Counted from the first letter of the stretch, positions 7,340-14,991 are shown. The stretch is 32,513 nt of DNA from an uncultured Burkholderiales bacterium (GCA_903953985.1 CAJBLW010000298.1:1-32513); one strand, 5' to 3'. Made by a program: numbers and translations. Notes: a model not told the origin generated them from the sequence alone.

Positions 7340-7797
7340 GCCAATCCACCCCGCAACGTTGCAAGATTGAGATATCCGTATCGGGTCCGTCGCGTGAATA
7401 CCAGAGCCAGGGCTCGGCGGTGACCTTCGTCCCCCTGACCATCAAGCGTCGTCACACCCGCAAACTGCTGATTGCGCCGCCTGGCCAGGAAGATGCCAAG
7501 GTCCGCTCATCATTTGACCTGCCCATGATCCGAACGATCGGCAAGGCTTTTTACTGGCAAAAGCTGCTCGACAGTGGCGAGGTCGCCAACGCGACCGAAC
7601 TGGCGCGACAGTTGAAACTCGAGCCAGGGTGGGTCGCAGAGGTAATGCGGCTTACACGCCTGGCACCCGACATCGTGCAGGCTGTTTTGGATGGTCGCCA
7701 GCCGCGCCACCTCAATCTTCACGCAGTCCGGGGCCGCCAGGCGGACGTGCCTGTGGACTGGGATGAGCAGCGACGGTTGCTGGGCTTTTGTCTATGA
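7336..7797 (+). CDS. HTH protein of the integration cassette (ParB/KorB-like)
   Basis: A 153-residue cytoplasmic protein. Residues 70-125 hold an HTH like that in ParB/KorB proteins: GEVANATELARQLKLEPGW, then VMRLTRLAPDIVQAVLDG. The pattern LARxLxLxxxxVxxxxRLTxLAPxI is typical of proteins found directly after DUF2924-linked recombinases. It probably binds DNA near the recombination site or regulates the cassette, but no function has been read from the sequence itself. The ATG overlaps the recombinase stop by 4 bases. It ends the cassette; the following 122 bases are AT-rich. Confidence 0.75.
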   Translation: MSQSTPQRCKIEISVSGPSREYQSQGSAVTFVPLTIKRRHTRKLLIAPPGQEDAKVRSSFDLPMIRTIGKAFYWQKLLDSGEVANATELARQLKLEPGWVAEVMRLTRLAPDIVQAVLDGRQPRHLNLHAVRGRQADVPVDWDEQRRLLGFCL

Positions 7798-7816
7798 AAC
7801 TAGCCTCGCAACGCAA

Positions 7817-7901
7817 ATTTCAACAATATTTTGTTGACTGTTGTATTTTATGGATTTATTTGACCAGTCTAAAGGCGTAACATACAAAAACTTGTTGAAA
7901 T
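7817..7901. repeat. Nested inverted repeats in an AT-rich spacer
   Basis: ATTTCAACAA (7817-7826) is a perfect inverted match to TTGTTGAAAT (7892-7901), and its inner part also pairs with TTGTTG (7831-7836), giving a short dyad CAACAA-TATT-TTGTTG. TTGACT (7834-7839), 17 bases before TATTTG (7857-7862), could be a weak promoter for the ATPase gene. The region may be an operator for that promoter or the edge of inserted cargo. Confidence 0.55.
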
Positions 7902-7919
7902 CGCCCAAAGAGTCACGTC

Positions 7920-9104
7920 ATGCTTCGCTCGTTCACCCTGCAAAACTTCCAGTCGTTCAGAGAGCCCGTGCAGATATCGCTGGAACTGAACCGCCACACC
8001 CCTGAGGATGGCCGGTCCTGCACGTCTGCTCTTGGCACCCGCCTTTCCAAAGCCATCGCGGTCGTGGGCGCCAACGCAAGCGGTAAAACAACCTTGATCA
8101 AGTCGCTGGTCTTCGTCGACTGGTTCGTCAAGCACTCGTTTCATGCCAAGCCAGACGAACCGATTCCCCTGGCAGCCCACTTTTCGGCAACGACCGAGCC
8201 CAGCACCTTTGAGGTGGAGTTCGAGTTGGACGGCCGTGAATGGCGCTACCGTCTGGTTGCCTCAAGGGATCGCGTCTATCACGAGTCGCTTTACAGCAAA
8301 CAAAGCCGTGCATTCTCGTATGTCTTTACCCGCGAATGGAATCCTGAACGCAAGGGCTATACGGTCAAACAGCAGCAGTTCGGCATGCTTCAAAAGGAAG
8401 CTGAGAAGGTTCGCGAAAACGCATCGCTGATCTCGACGGCCGCCCAATACGAGGTTGGCCTGGCCTTGAAACTGGTGACGGCCAATGTCCTGAGTAACGT
8501 CCATGGTCTCGGTCGCCAGGCAATGGGCCAAGATCAGATCATGCGTGCCTCCGAGTTCTATGCCAAAAATACGGCCATTCGCGGCCAGATGGCGACCCTG
8601 TTGCATCAGTGGGATTTTGGCCTGTCGGATGTGCGTGTCGAGAAACACACGGTGACACGTGAAAGTGGCAAAATCGAAGAGATTCACATCCCCTTCGGCA
8701 TTCATCGCGTAGGCGACAAAGAACATCCTTTGATGTTTTTGCATGAATCCAGTGGTACCCAGGGCGCATTCATATTGCTGTCCCGCATCTTGCCGGCGCT
8801 GCAGCACGGTGGTCTGGTCGTGATCGATGAGCTTGAAGCAGATCTCCACCCGCACATGCTCACCCCTCTGCTGGATTTGTTCTTTTCTCCGAAAACCAAC
8901 CCGCACAATGCGCAGATCATTTTTACCTGCCACTCAATCGAGGTGTTGAGCCTGCTGCACAAGGCGCAAGTGGTACTGGTCGAAAAGGATGACAACTGCG
9001 AGAGCGATGCCTGGCGACTGGACAGCGTCAAGGGTGTTCGTGCCGACGATAACCTCTACGCCAAATACATGGCCGGTGCATACGGCGCCATTCCCCAACT
9101 GTGA
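7920..9104 (+). CDS. AAA family ATPase of a RloA/AbiLi-like defence pair
   Basis: A 394-residue SMC/OLD-type ATPase. It starts with LRSFTLQNFQSFREP, the usual opening strand of these ATPases. Walker A is GANASGKT at residues 50-57, the signature region is near 275-285 (SSGTQGAF), and Walker B is VIDELEADLHP near 301-311, followed by a switch histidine in TCHS. Proteins of this type (RloA, AbiLi) are encoded with a RloB/TOPRIM partner and act in abortive infection or restriction-linked defence. The partner follows after 3 bases. Start at ATG 7920; no strong ribosome site is visible. The AT-rich upstream region suggests separate acquisition. Defence function is inferred. Confidence 0.85.
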   Translation: MLRSFTLQNFQSFREPVQISLELNRHTPEDGRSCTSALGTRLSKAIAVVGANASGKTTLIKSLVFVDWFVKHSFHAKPDEPIPLAAHFSATTEPSTFEVEFELDGREWRYRLVASRDRVYHESLYSKQSRAFSYVFTREWNPERKGYTVKQQQFGMLQKEAEKVRENASLISTAAQYEVGLALKLVTANVLSNVHGLGRQAMGQDQIMRASEFYAKNTAIRGQMATLLHQWDFGLSDVRVEKHTVTRESGKIEEIHIPFGIHRVGDKEHPLMFLHESSGTQGAFILLSRILPALQHGGLVVIDELEADLHPHMLTPLLDLFFSPKTNPHNAQIIFTCHSIEVLSLLHKAQVVLVEKDDNCESDAWRLDSVKGVRADDNLYAKYMAGAYGAIPQL

Positions 9105-9107
9105 GAG

Positions 9108-9620
9108 ATGGTGATGGCTCGAAAACAACATCAGGTTCGCAAAACGCTGTTGATCGTTGGCGAGGGGGATTCGGAGGAAGCGTTCCTCAAGCACCTGCGT
9201 GAACTTTATTGCTCCGGCGGCGCTGGAGTGGCTGTCACTGTGCGCAATGCGCATGGCAAAGGGCCGGAGAACGTCATCGATCATGCAACCCGACTGGCCA
9301 GAATCGCAAGCTTTGACAAACGCGTAGCACTGCTCGACACGGATATCCCCTGGACGGACAAGCTGAAAAAGGAAGCACGCAAAGCGAAGATCAACATGAT
9401 CGGCTCGATTCCTTGCTTCGAAGGGCTGCTGCTGGCGATCCTTGGGAAATATCCTGCCGCGCAATGTGCGGATTGCAAAAAAGCGATCAGTTTGCTGTTG
9501 GGTGTCGACCTGACGGAAAGGCAGAGTTATGCCAAGCATTTTCCGAAGCCGGTGCTCGATGCCGCCAGATTGAAGATCGTCGAATTGGACCAGCTGCTGG
9601 CGGTCTTCGAGGGGCGTTGA
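9108..9620 (+). CDS. RloB/AbiLii-like TOPRIM-type protein
   Basis: A 170-residue protein. Residues 13-30 read TLLIVGEGDSEEAFLKHL, the GEGxSE form of the TOPRIM acidic motif, and residues 74-84 (ALLDTDIPWTD) supply the DxD motif. The ending IPCFEGLLLAILG resembles RloB and OLD-family TOPRIM proteins, which are metal-dependent nucleases in characterised relatives. It begins 3 bases after the AAA ATPase stop, so the two form a unit; such ATPase-nuclease pairs (RloA/B, AbiL, Septu-like, OLD-like) block phage growth. A second ATG lies 6 bases downstream (9114) and is an equally possible start. Confidence 0.78.
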   Translation: MVMARKQHQVRKTLLIVGEGDSEEAFLKHLRELYCSGGAGVAVTVRNAHGKGPENVIDHATRLARIASFDKRVALLDTDIPWTDKLKKEARKAKINMIGSIPCFEGLLLAILGKYPAAQCADCKKAISLLLGVDLTERQSYAKHFPKPVLDAARLKIVELDQLLAVFEGR

Positions 9621-9646
9621 AAATTGAAACTGACCAGGGACATGCC

Positions 9647-9934
9647 ATGACCATTTCATCTGCCATCCACGACCGCCACCTACTGTCCTTCACCTATGAC
9701 GGATTCCCGAGGGTGGTTGAGCCCCACTGCTGTGGTACAGACAAAAAAGGACACCCGGCGCTTCGAGCTTACCAAGTGCAAGGCGGGAGTGAGTCCGGGG
9801 AGTACGTGGGCTGGAAGCTGTTCCACATCCGCGAGATTCGGCACCTCACGATTCTCCCCGGTAAATTTCCCGGGCCGCGTCCTGATTACAAACGGAACGA
9901 CAAAGCTTTCCTTCGCATCGAAGCGCAGATCTGA
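9647..9934 (+). CDS. Small WYL-like protein, possible regulator
   Basis: A 95-residue protein. The start (SAIHDRHLLSFTYDG, then PRVVEPHCCG) and the segment YVGWKLFHIREIRHLTIL match the layout of a stand-alone WYL-type domain, in which a strand with RxLxFxYxG is followed by a VEP and an IxxLxxL strand. WYL domains act as ligand-sensing modules and are common in defence-island regulators. It has no DNA-binding domain of its own. It lies 26 bases after the RloB-like gene in the same direction, so it may sense a signal for that system. Start at ATG 9647, with GGGA upstream. Family call is moderately certain. Confidence 0.6.
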   Translation: MTISSAIHDRHLLSFTYDGFPRVVEPHCCGTDKKGHPALRAYQVQGGSESGEYVGWKLFHIREIRHLTILPGKFPGPRPDYKRNDKAFLRIEAQI

Positions 9935-9941
9935 GCTCTAC

Positions 9942-9969
9942 GTCCGAAATTTGCATGCGTTTTTCGGAC
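9942..9969. repeat. Hairpin closing the cargo cassette
   Basis: GTCCGAAA (9942-9949) pairs perfectly with TTTCGGAC (9962-9969) around 12 bases. It lies 8 bases after the WYL-like gene stop and just before promoter-like copy 2. It could end transcription of the cargo operon, although no T-run follows the stem. Confidence 0.5.
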
Positions 9970-10000
9970 TGAATATCCTCGCGCAGCGCGGAAAATGCGC

Positions 10001-10029
10001 TTGGCTTCATTGCCAACCAGCGCCTCAAT
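10001..10029 (+). promoter_or_regulatory. Five-copy promoter-like repeat, copy 2 (early HTH operon)
   Basis: TTGGCT at 10001-10006, 17 bases ending in CAGCGC, then CTCAAT at 10024-10029. The ATG of the first HTH gene lies 28 bases downstream. It probably drives the early region. Confidence 0.6.
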
Positions 10030-10057
10030 GGTGGTCATTCAACATCAATGAGTCACC

Positions 10058-10264
10058 ATGGAAATCCGACACCTGAATCAAAAGCAGCTGGCTGAACGCT
10101 GGCAGATCAGCGAAGCATCTCTTGAGCGTTGGCGCTCTGAAAAACTTGGCCCTGATTATCTCAAGCTGCATGGTCGGGTCTTATACCGACAACAAGACAT
10201 CGAAGCATTCGAGTCGCGCTGCTTGAGAAGCATGCGGCCTCAGGCCGACAGCGCAAGCCCCTGA
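10058..10264 (+). CDS. Small HTH protein A (AlpA/excisionase-like)
   Basis: A 68-residue protein that is essentially one helix-turn-helix: LNQKQLAERWQISEASLERW followed by a wing (LHGRVLYRQQDIEAFE). This arrangement is typical of MerR/AlpA-like excisionases and small phage regulators that bind DNA as oligomers. It is a paralogue of the protein starting at 10432: KHLNQ/RHLNQ, QLAERW, SLERW/TLERW, GRVLYR and DIE are shared. The start is the ATG at 10058, 28 bases after promoter-like copy 2, with only weak ribosome-site pairing. It could be the recombination directionality factor or an early regulator. Confidence 0.75.
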   Translation: MEIRHLNQKQLAERWQISEASLERWRSEKLGPDYLKLHGRVLYRQQDIEAFESRCLRSMRPQADSASP

Positions 10265-10335
10265 TCCAGGCCTCGCACGGCCGAATCTCCAAGAACATGC
10301 CCGTTTCGACCGGCACAGGCAGCCATTGCCCGATC

Positions 10336-10377
10336 TGCCCACCCTTTGCGTCCACCTTGCCCACCGGTTTGCCCACC
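10336..10377 (+). repeat. TGCCCACC direct repeats between the HTH paralogues
   Basis: TGCCCACC occurs at 10336-10343, 10358-10365 and 10370-10377, with a related TGCGTCCACC at 10347-10356. Starts are 11, 11 and 12 bases apart, about one helical turn, so all would lie on one face of the DNA. It lies in the 167-base spacer before the second HTH gene and may be an operator or iteron set. Confidence 0.5.
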
Positions 10378-10431
10378 CCCTGAATCCCAAACTGCACTCA
10401 CGTTTTCGCAATCACCTGAAAGGAGATCAAC

Positions 10432-10644
10432 GTGAGTGTCAAACACCTGAATCAGCGCCAACTGGCTGAGCGCTGGAATGTCGCGGAGGCCACGCTCGAG
10501 CGCTGGCGATCCGCCGGTATCGGGCCGGTGTATCTGAAATTGCAGGGTCGCGTCCTATACCGCGTCGAGGACATCGAGGAGTACGAGGCGAGGAGTCTGC
10601 ACAGCAGCACGTCGTCGCGCGTGGTGGCAGGAGGTGTGGCATGA
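10432..10644 (+). CDS. Small HTH protein B, paralogue of HTH protein A
   Basis: A 70-residue DNA-binding protein: KHLNQRQLAERWNVAEATLE, then RWRSAGIGP and a wing LQGRVLYRVEDIEEYEARS. It uses a GTG start with AAAGGAGA immediately upstream. It is about two-thirds identical to HTH protein A by eye, so one gene probably arose from the other by tandem duplication, with the TGCCCACC repeats between them. Its end overlaps the next ATG by 4 bases, so it opens the recombination and replication operon. Likely role: early regulator or excisionase. Confidence 0.75.
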   Translation: MSVKHLNQRQLAERWNVAEATLERWRSAGIGPVYLKLQGRVLYRVEDIEEYEARSLHSSTSSRVVAGGVA

Positions 10645-11123
10645 ACCTGCCCCATCTGCCCTCTCAGCACGAAGATGTGCTGTCCATCCCGGCGACCGCA
10701 CTGGCCGCATTCGATGCCCGCAGCCTGTTCCAGCTGAAGACGCTGGCCGCCGACCGTCTGGCCACTGCCAAGGCTGAAGTCGATCACATCGAACACGCCC
10801 TGAACTTGAAGTATGCCGAGCGCGCTAAGCATCTGCGCATGGTCGCAGGCAAAGACAGCGGTGTGGTGCATTTCGACGATGGCGAGGTGCGCATCACGGC
10901 TGACCTGCCCAAGAAGGTCGAGTGGGATCAGGCGCTGCTGGCCAACCTGGATGCACGCATTGCCGCCAACGGCGACAACCCCCGCGAATTTATCGACGTC
11001 AGTTATCGCGTCTCAGAGACCAAGTTCTCCGCCTGGGCCAGTGCCCTGCGCGAGCAATTCATCCCCGCGCGAACCGTGAAGGTGGGCAAGCCCAGCTTCC
11101 GTCTCGCCCTGCTTTCGGAGTAA
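10641..11123 (+). CDS. Conserved-looking phage protein of the recombination operon
   Basis: A 160-residue soluble protein that I do not recognise by function. Residues 30-75 are a likely amphipathic helix or coiled coil (ARSLFQLKTLAADRLATAKA and beyond); a beta-rich part follows (VVHFDDGEVRITADLPKKVE). The ending KVGKPSFRLAL is typical of small phage early proteins. It overlaps the preceding gene by ATGA and lies 5 bases before the next gene, in the same operon as the Sak4-like ATPase and the helicase, which suggests a role in DNA metabolism. That role is inferred from position only. Confidence 0.6.
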   Translation: MNLPHLPSQHEDVLSIPATALAAFDARSLFQLKTLAADRLATAKAEVDHIEHALNLKYAERAKHLRMVAGKDSGVVHFDDGEVRITADLPKKVEWDQALLANLDARIAANGDNPREFIDVSYRVSETKFSAWASALREQFIPARTVKVGKPSFRLALLSE

Positions 11124-11128
11124 TCACC

Positions 11129-11413
11129 ATGTTCAAAAACCTCATCGAATCCCTGCGCAAAAAAACCTTGTCCCTGTCGGACCTGCCGGAAACCATCCGC
11201 GTCCCGGGTCACGCCGGGCAGACCGAGATCGACCGCCTTCCGCTCGACCAAGCATCGGTCGATGACCTCGCCTTTGCCATCCAGGGGCTGGAAGCCCGCT
11301 CGTCTGAGATCTCCTGCCAGTTGCATTCCCTGCGCCGCCTGCACGACCTGGCGCGCGCCCGGGGTGCGCTCGGCACGGACAAGGTCACCGAGATCTTTGG
11401 TGGGGAGGTCTGA
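11129..11413 (+). CDS. Small hypothetical protein
   Basis: A 94-residue protein of unknown function, mostly helical: MFKNLIESLRKKTLSLSDLP at the start, then a helical pair (SVDDLAFAIQGLEARSSEIS). No metal or nucleotide motif is visible. The ATG at 11129 follows a TCGGAG-containing site. It ends one base before the Sak4-like gene, so co-translation with that ATPase is likely. It might be an accessory to that protein. Confidence 0.55.
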   Translation: MFKNLIESLRKKTLSLSDLPETIRVPGHAGQTEIDRLPLDQASVDDLAFAIQGLEARSSEISCQLHSLRRLHDLARARGALGTDKVTEIFGGEV

Positions 11414-11414
11414 T

Positions 11415-12218
11415 ATGAGCTTTCCCTTCATCACCGCCGAGCAGCGCCTCGCAGAAAAGCGTGGCTCCAAGGGCGTCATTCTTGGGCCATCAGGTGTGGG
11501 CAAAACCACGCTGCTCAAAACCGCCGATGCGACCCGCACCCTGTTCATTGACCTGGAGGCTGGCGATCTGGCCGTGCTGGATTGGCCTGGCGACAGCGTG
11601 CGGCCACGCACCTGGCAGGAATGCCGCGATCTGGCCTGCTACATCGGTGGCCCGAACCCCGCGCTGCGTGACGACCAGTCCTACAGCCAGGCGCATTACG
11701 ACCAAGTGTGTGCCTTGTATGGCGATCCCGCCATGCTGGCCAAGTACTCGCTGATCTTTGTGGACTCGATCACGGTTGCGGGACGCCTGTGTCTGCAGTG
11801 GGCCAAGGGGCAGCCGCAGGCCTTCTCCGAAAAAACCGGCAAGCCCGACACACGCGGTGCCTATGGGCTGCATGCCAGCGAACTGGTCGGGTGGCTCACC
11901 CAGTTGCAGCATGTCCGTGACAAGGACATCTGGCTGGTCGGGATCCTCGACGAAAAGCTCGATGACTTCAACCGCAAGGTGTTCAGCCCTCAGATCGAAG
12001 GCTCCAAAGCCGCGCTGGAACTGCCCGGCATTGTCGATCAGGTCATCTCGATGGTGGTGCTCAAGTCGGATGACGGCACCCCTTATCGCGCCTTTGTCTG
12101 CCAGCACATCAACCCCTGGGGCTACCCCGCCAAAGACCGTTCCGGACGACTGGAAGTCGTCGAGGAGCCGCATCTGGGCCGCCTCATTTCCAAGATCACT
12201 GCGCCGCGCGCGCAATAA
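11415..12218 (+). CDS. ATP-binding phage recombination protein (Sak4/AAA_24-like)
   Basis: A 267-residue single-domain RecA-fold ATPase. Walker A is GPSGVGKT at residues 24-31 and Walker B is LIFVDSIT at 113-120; a segment TLFIDLEAGDLAVLDWPGD near 43-60 marks the second strand typical of phage AAA_24 proteins. Relatives include Sak4, which assists single-strand annealing recombination in phages. It is followed after 14 bases by a 206-residue protein and then by a helicase, as in other phage recombination modules. The start at 11415 is one base after the previous stop. The precise subfamily should be confirmed by profile search. Confidence 0.82.
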   Translation: MSFPFITAEQRLAEKRGSKGVILGPSGVGKTTLLKTADATRTLFIDLEAGDLAVLDWPGDSVRPRTWQECRDLACYIGGPNPALRDDQSYSQAHYDQVCALYGDPAMLAKYSLIFVDSITVAGRLCLQWAKGQPQAFSEKTGKPDTRGAYGLHASELVGWLTQLQHVRDKDIWLVGILDEKLDDFNRKVFSPQIEGSKAALELPGIVDQVISMVVLKSDDGTPYRAFVCQHINPWGYPAKDRSGRLEVVEEPHLGRLISKITAPRAQ

Positions 12219-12232
12219 GCAGGAGAGTATTC

Positions 12233-12853
12233 ATGAACAGCTACAGCAATAACGCCGCCTGGAATGACTTCAACGATGCCGAAGACCAGCGCGAGTACGC
12301 CCTAATCCCACCCAAAACCCTGGCCAAGGTCATCATGGCCATTCGCCCGGGTGGGTATGACGATCCAAGCCAAGGCTGGACTGGCGGTTACGCGACCCGT
12401 TCCGACAAGACCGGTGCGATCTATCTCAACGCCAAGTTCACCATTCTGGAAGGACCGTTTGCCAAACGCGTGGTGTTCGGGCTGATTGGCCTGTCCAGTC
12501 CCAAGGGCCCGGAGTGGACCCATATCGGGCGTAGCTTCCTGCGCGCCATTCTGAACTCGGCACGAGGCATACATCCGGCAGACAACTCGCCACAGGCGCA
12601 GAGTGCGCGCCGCATCAAGGGCTTTGCCGATCTGGATGGTGTGGAGTTTGTCGCCCGCATTGATGTCGAGAAGGATCAGAACGGCGACGACAAGAACGTG
12701 ATAAAGGCCGCCATTCAGCCGGATCACAAAGAGTATGCCGTGCTGATGGGGCAGCCGATGCGCACCCCAAGCCAAGCGCCTTCGGCTCCCACCGGTACGC
12801 CCCCTATGACATCGGCGCCGGCCGTTCCCACTCGTCCTGCCTGGGCGCAATAA
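12233..12853 (+). CDS. Hypothetical partner of the Sak4-like ATPase
   Basis: A 206-residue protein with a folded body and a disordered, Pro/Thr/Ala-rich tail from about residue 180 (PSQAPSAPTGTPP). The body has beta-rich stretches (TGAIYLNAKFTILEGPFAKR and VVFGLIGLSSPKG) that could be an OB-like ssDNA-binding fold, in keeping with a partner of a Sak4-like annealing ATPase, but I cannot recognise a named family. The tail is not acidic as in a classical SSB. An AGGAGAG site lies before the ATG. It sits between the ATPase and the helicase in one operon. Confidence 0.6.
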   Translation: MNSYSNNAAWNDFNDAEDQREYALIPPKTLAKVIMAIRPGGYDDPSQGWTGGYATRSDKTGAIYLNAKFTILEGPFAKRVVFGLIGLSSPKGPEWTHIGRSFLRAILNSARGIHPADNSPQAQSARRIKGFADLDGVEFVARIDVEKDQNGDDKNVIKAAIQPDHKEYAVLMGQPMRTPSQAPSAPTGTPPMTSAPAVPTRPAWAQ

Positions 12854-12865
12854 GGAGGACTACCC

Positions 12866-14548
12866 ATGATGCTGCGTCCTCGGCAGCGGGAATTCGTCAT
12901 CCGCTGCGTCACGGCCCTGAAAGCCCATGGCAACACCCTCGGTGTGGCGCCGACCGGTGCAGGCAAGACGATCTGCCTGTCCGGCACCGCCGGGGAGTTT
13001 CTTCAACATCCGGAGGCCAAGGCCTGCATCTTGGCGCACCGCGACGAATTGACCGCGCAAAACCTGGCGAAGTTTGGCCGCGTCAATCCGCACGTCAGCA
13101 CCTCGGTCTTCGATGCCCACCAGAAATCGTGGTCGGGTCAGGCCACCTTTGCCATGGTGCAAACCTTGGCACGCAACCTGGAGCAGATGCCCACGCTGGA
13201 CATGCTGGTGATCGACGAGGCTCACCACTGCGCGGCGCCCACCTACCGACAGATCATCGACTCGGTCTTGGCCAAGAACCCGCATGCGCTGATTTACGGC
13301 GTGACTGCTACGCCCAATCGCGGGGATGGCAAGGGCCTGCGTGAGGTGTTCTCCAATGTCGCAGACCAGATCAGGTTGGGCGAGCTGATCCGCTCTGGGC
13401 ATTTGGTGCCACCACGCACCTTCGTGGTCGATGTCGGAACGCGTGACGCACTCGACGGCGTGCGCAAACTGACCGATGACTACGACATGAATGCCGTGGC
13501 GTCGATCATGAACACCACGCCTGTCAATGCGGCGGTGGTCCAGCATTGGCAGGCGCATGCCGCCCGTCGCAAGACCATTGCATTCGCCGCCACCGTCGAT
13601 CATGCCCATGCCGTCTGCCAGGCCTTCAACGCGGCGGGGGTTCGGGCCGCAGTGGTTCATGGCGAGATGACACCTGCAGAACGTCAGTCCACGCTGAGGT
13701 CCTATGAATCCGGCGATGTAACGGTGCTGGTCAATGTCGCCGTGCTCACAGAAGGGTACGACTACACGCCCACCTCCTGCATCGTGCTGCTGCGCCCCAG
13801 TTCCTACAAGTCCACGTTGATCCAGATGGTCGGACGCGGCCTGCGCGTGGTCGACCCTGCCGAGCACCCCGGCGTCATCAAGACCGATTGCGTGGTGCTG
13901 GACTTTGGCACCGCCTCTCTGCGCCATGGCAGTCTGGAGCAGGAAGTCGATCTGGATGGTTTTGCCAGTGATGGCGAGGCGCCGACCAAGCGCTGCCCGC
14001 AGTGCGATGCAGAAGTGCCGATGGCCAGTCGCGAGTGTCCGCTCTGTGGCCACAGCTTTGCCAAGGCGATCGAGGAAGCGCGTCACCAAATCAGCGATTT
14101 TGTGATGACCGAAATCGATCTGCTCAAGCGCTCCAACTTCGCCTGGTGCGACCTTTTCGGCGACGACTGCGCGCTGCTGGCCACCGGTTTCAAAGCCTGG
14201 GCGGGTGTCTTCTTCCTAGGTGGGCGTTGGTACGCGGTGGGTGGTGCCGAAAAGTTGTCTCCTCGCTTGTTGGGTGCAGGGGAGCGCACGGTGTGTTTGG
14301 CCCAGGCCAATGACTGGCTCAACGACCAGGAAGTTGACGATGCCGCTCACAAGACCCGCCGCTGGTTGCAGGAGTCGCCCACACCTGGGCAACTGCGTTA
14401 CCTGCCTGCGCCGCTGCGCGCGGATTTCAGCCTGACCCGCTATCAGGTCTCAGCGCTGTTGACCTTTCAGTTCAACAAGGCGGCAATTCAGCGCCTGGTT
14501 GCCGCAGCCAACGATGCGGTGATGGCCGAGTTTCGGGAGGCTGCGTGA
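12866..14548 (+). CDS. DEAD/DEAH-box DNA helicase
   Basis: A 560-residue superfamily 2 helicase. Walker A is APTGAGKT at residues 28-35, motif II is DEAH at 117-120, motif III is TATPNR near 150, and the C-terminal helicase motifs appear as VNVAVLTEGYD and QMVGRGLR. A Cys4 zinc finger follows (CPQC at 377-380 and CPLC at 391-394). The last 140 residues are a phage-specific extension. It unwinds or remodels DNA during replication or recombination. An AAGGAGG site 8 bases before the ATG supports the start at 12866. Its stop overlaps the GTG of the next gene. Confidence 0.9.
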   Translation: MMLRPRQREFVIRCVTALKAHGNTLGVAPTGAGKTICLSGTAGEFLQHPEAKACILAHRDELTAQNLAKFGRVNPHVSTSVFDAHQKSWSGQATFAMVQTLARNLEQMPTLDMLVIDEAHHCAAPTYRQIIDSVLAKNPHALIYGVTATPNRGDGKGLREVFSNVADQIRLGELIRSGHLVPPRTFVVDVGTRDALDGVRKLTDDYDMNAVASIMNTTPVNAAVVQHWQAHAARRKTIAFAATVDHAHAVCQAFNAAGVRAAVVHGEMTPAERQSTLRSYESGDVTVLVNVAVLTEGYDYTPTSCIVLLRPSSYKSTLIQMVGRGLRVVDPAEHPGVIKTDCVVLDFGTASLRHGSLEQEVDLDGFASDGEAPTKRCPQCDAEVPMASRECPLCGHSFAKAIEEARHQISDFVMTEIDLLKRSNFAWCDLFGDDCALLATGFKAWAGVFFLGGRWYAVGGAEKLSPRLLGAGERTVCLAQANDWLNDQEVDDAAHKTRRWLQESPTPGQLRYLPAPLRADFSLTRYQVSALLTFQFNKAAIQRLVAAANDAVMAEFREAA

Positions 14549-14991
14549 GATGTGCTGTGTGTTCCCGTCAAGCCAAAGGCCTGGGGTATTTCAACCCACG
14601 CTTACGGCGTTCCGACCCCCGCCGCTACAACGACCGGTGGGTGTTCTGCTCCATGCGGTGCCAGAACGCCTTCTCCCGACTGATGGAGCGCCTGACCCCG
14701 CTTCAGGAGGAGGCCGTGATTGACCCCAGCGACATGGAGATCGCCGCTATGCGATCGGCACTCGGCCCCTTAGGCGAGTACGTCGCCTCCATCGGCATGG
14801 ATCGCCCTTTAGCCGACTACGGCAAGGACGAAGTCCTGCGCCTGGTGGAGGTCGTGGTCGACGCCTATCAGGCCCACATGTTGGCCGAGCACGAACGCAT
14901 GGTCGAGCGCGATCGCACTTTCTTTGAACAACTCGCCAGCCGCAAGGCCACTGCCAGCACGGGTGGCGATCACCACAGGATTCCATTTTGA
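14545..14991 (+). CDS. Zinc-finger protein, DUF6511-like
   Basis: A 148-residue protein with four cysteines at 3, 6, 35 and 39 (MRCAVC and FCSMRC), forming a likely zinc finger, followed by a mainly helical part with DEVLRLVEVVVDAYQAHM. I recognise the overall layout as resembling DUF6511, found beside phage helicases, but the assignment is by memory only. It uses GTG at 14545, overlapping the helicase stop by 4 bases, with GGGAGG just upstream. It probably assists the helicase or the nuclease that follows by one-base overlap. Confidence 0.65.
   Translation: MRCAVCSRQAKGLGYFNPRLRRSDPRRYNDRWVFCSMRCQNAFSRLMERLTPLQEEAVIDPSDMEIAAMRSALGPLGEYVASIGMDRPLADYGKDEVLRLVEVVVDAYQAHMLAEHERMVERDRTFFEQLASRKATASTGGDHHRIPF

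Noticed and set aside
10336-10377. CRISPR array
   Set aside because: The repeats are 8 bp with spacing of 3-4 bases, no spacers, and no cas genes nearby; the Cas4-like nuclease belongs to the recombination operon.
12860-14089. 409-codon open frame on the minus strand
   Set aside because: It lies antisense to the helicase gene, whose motifs are unmistakable; His/Arg-rich low-quality sequence.
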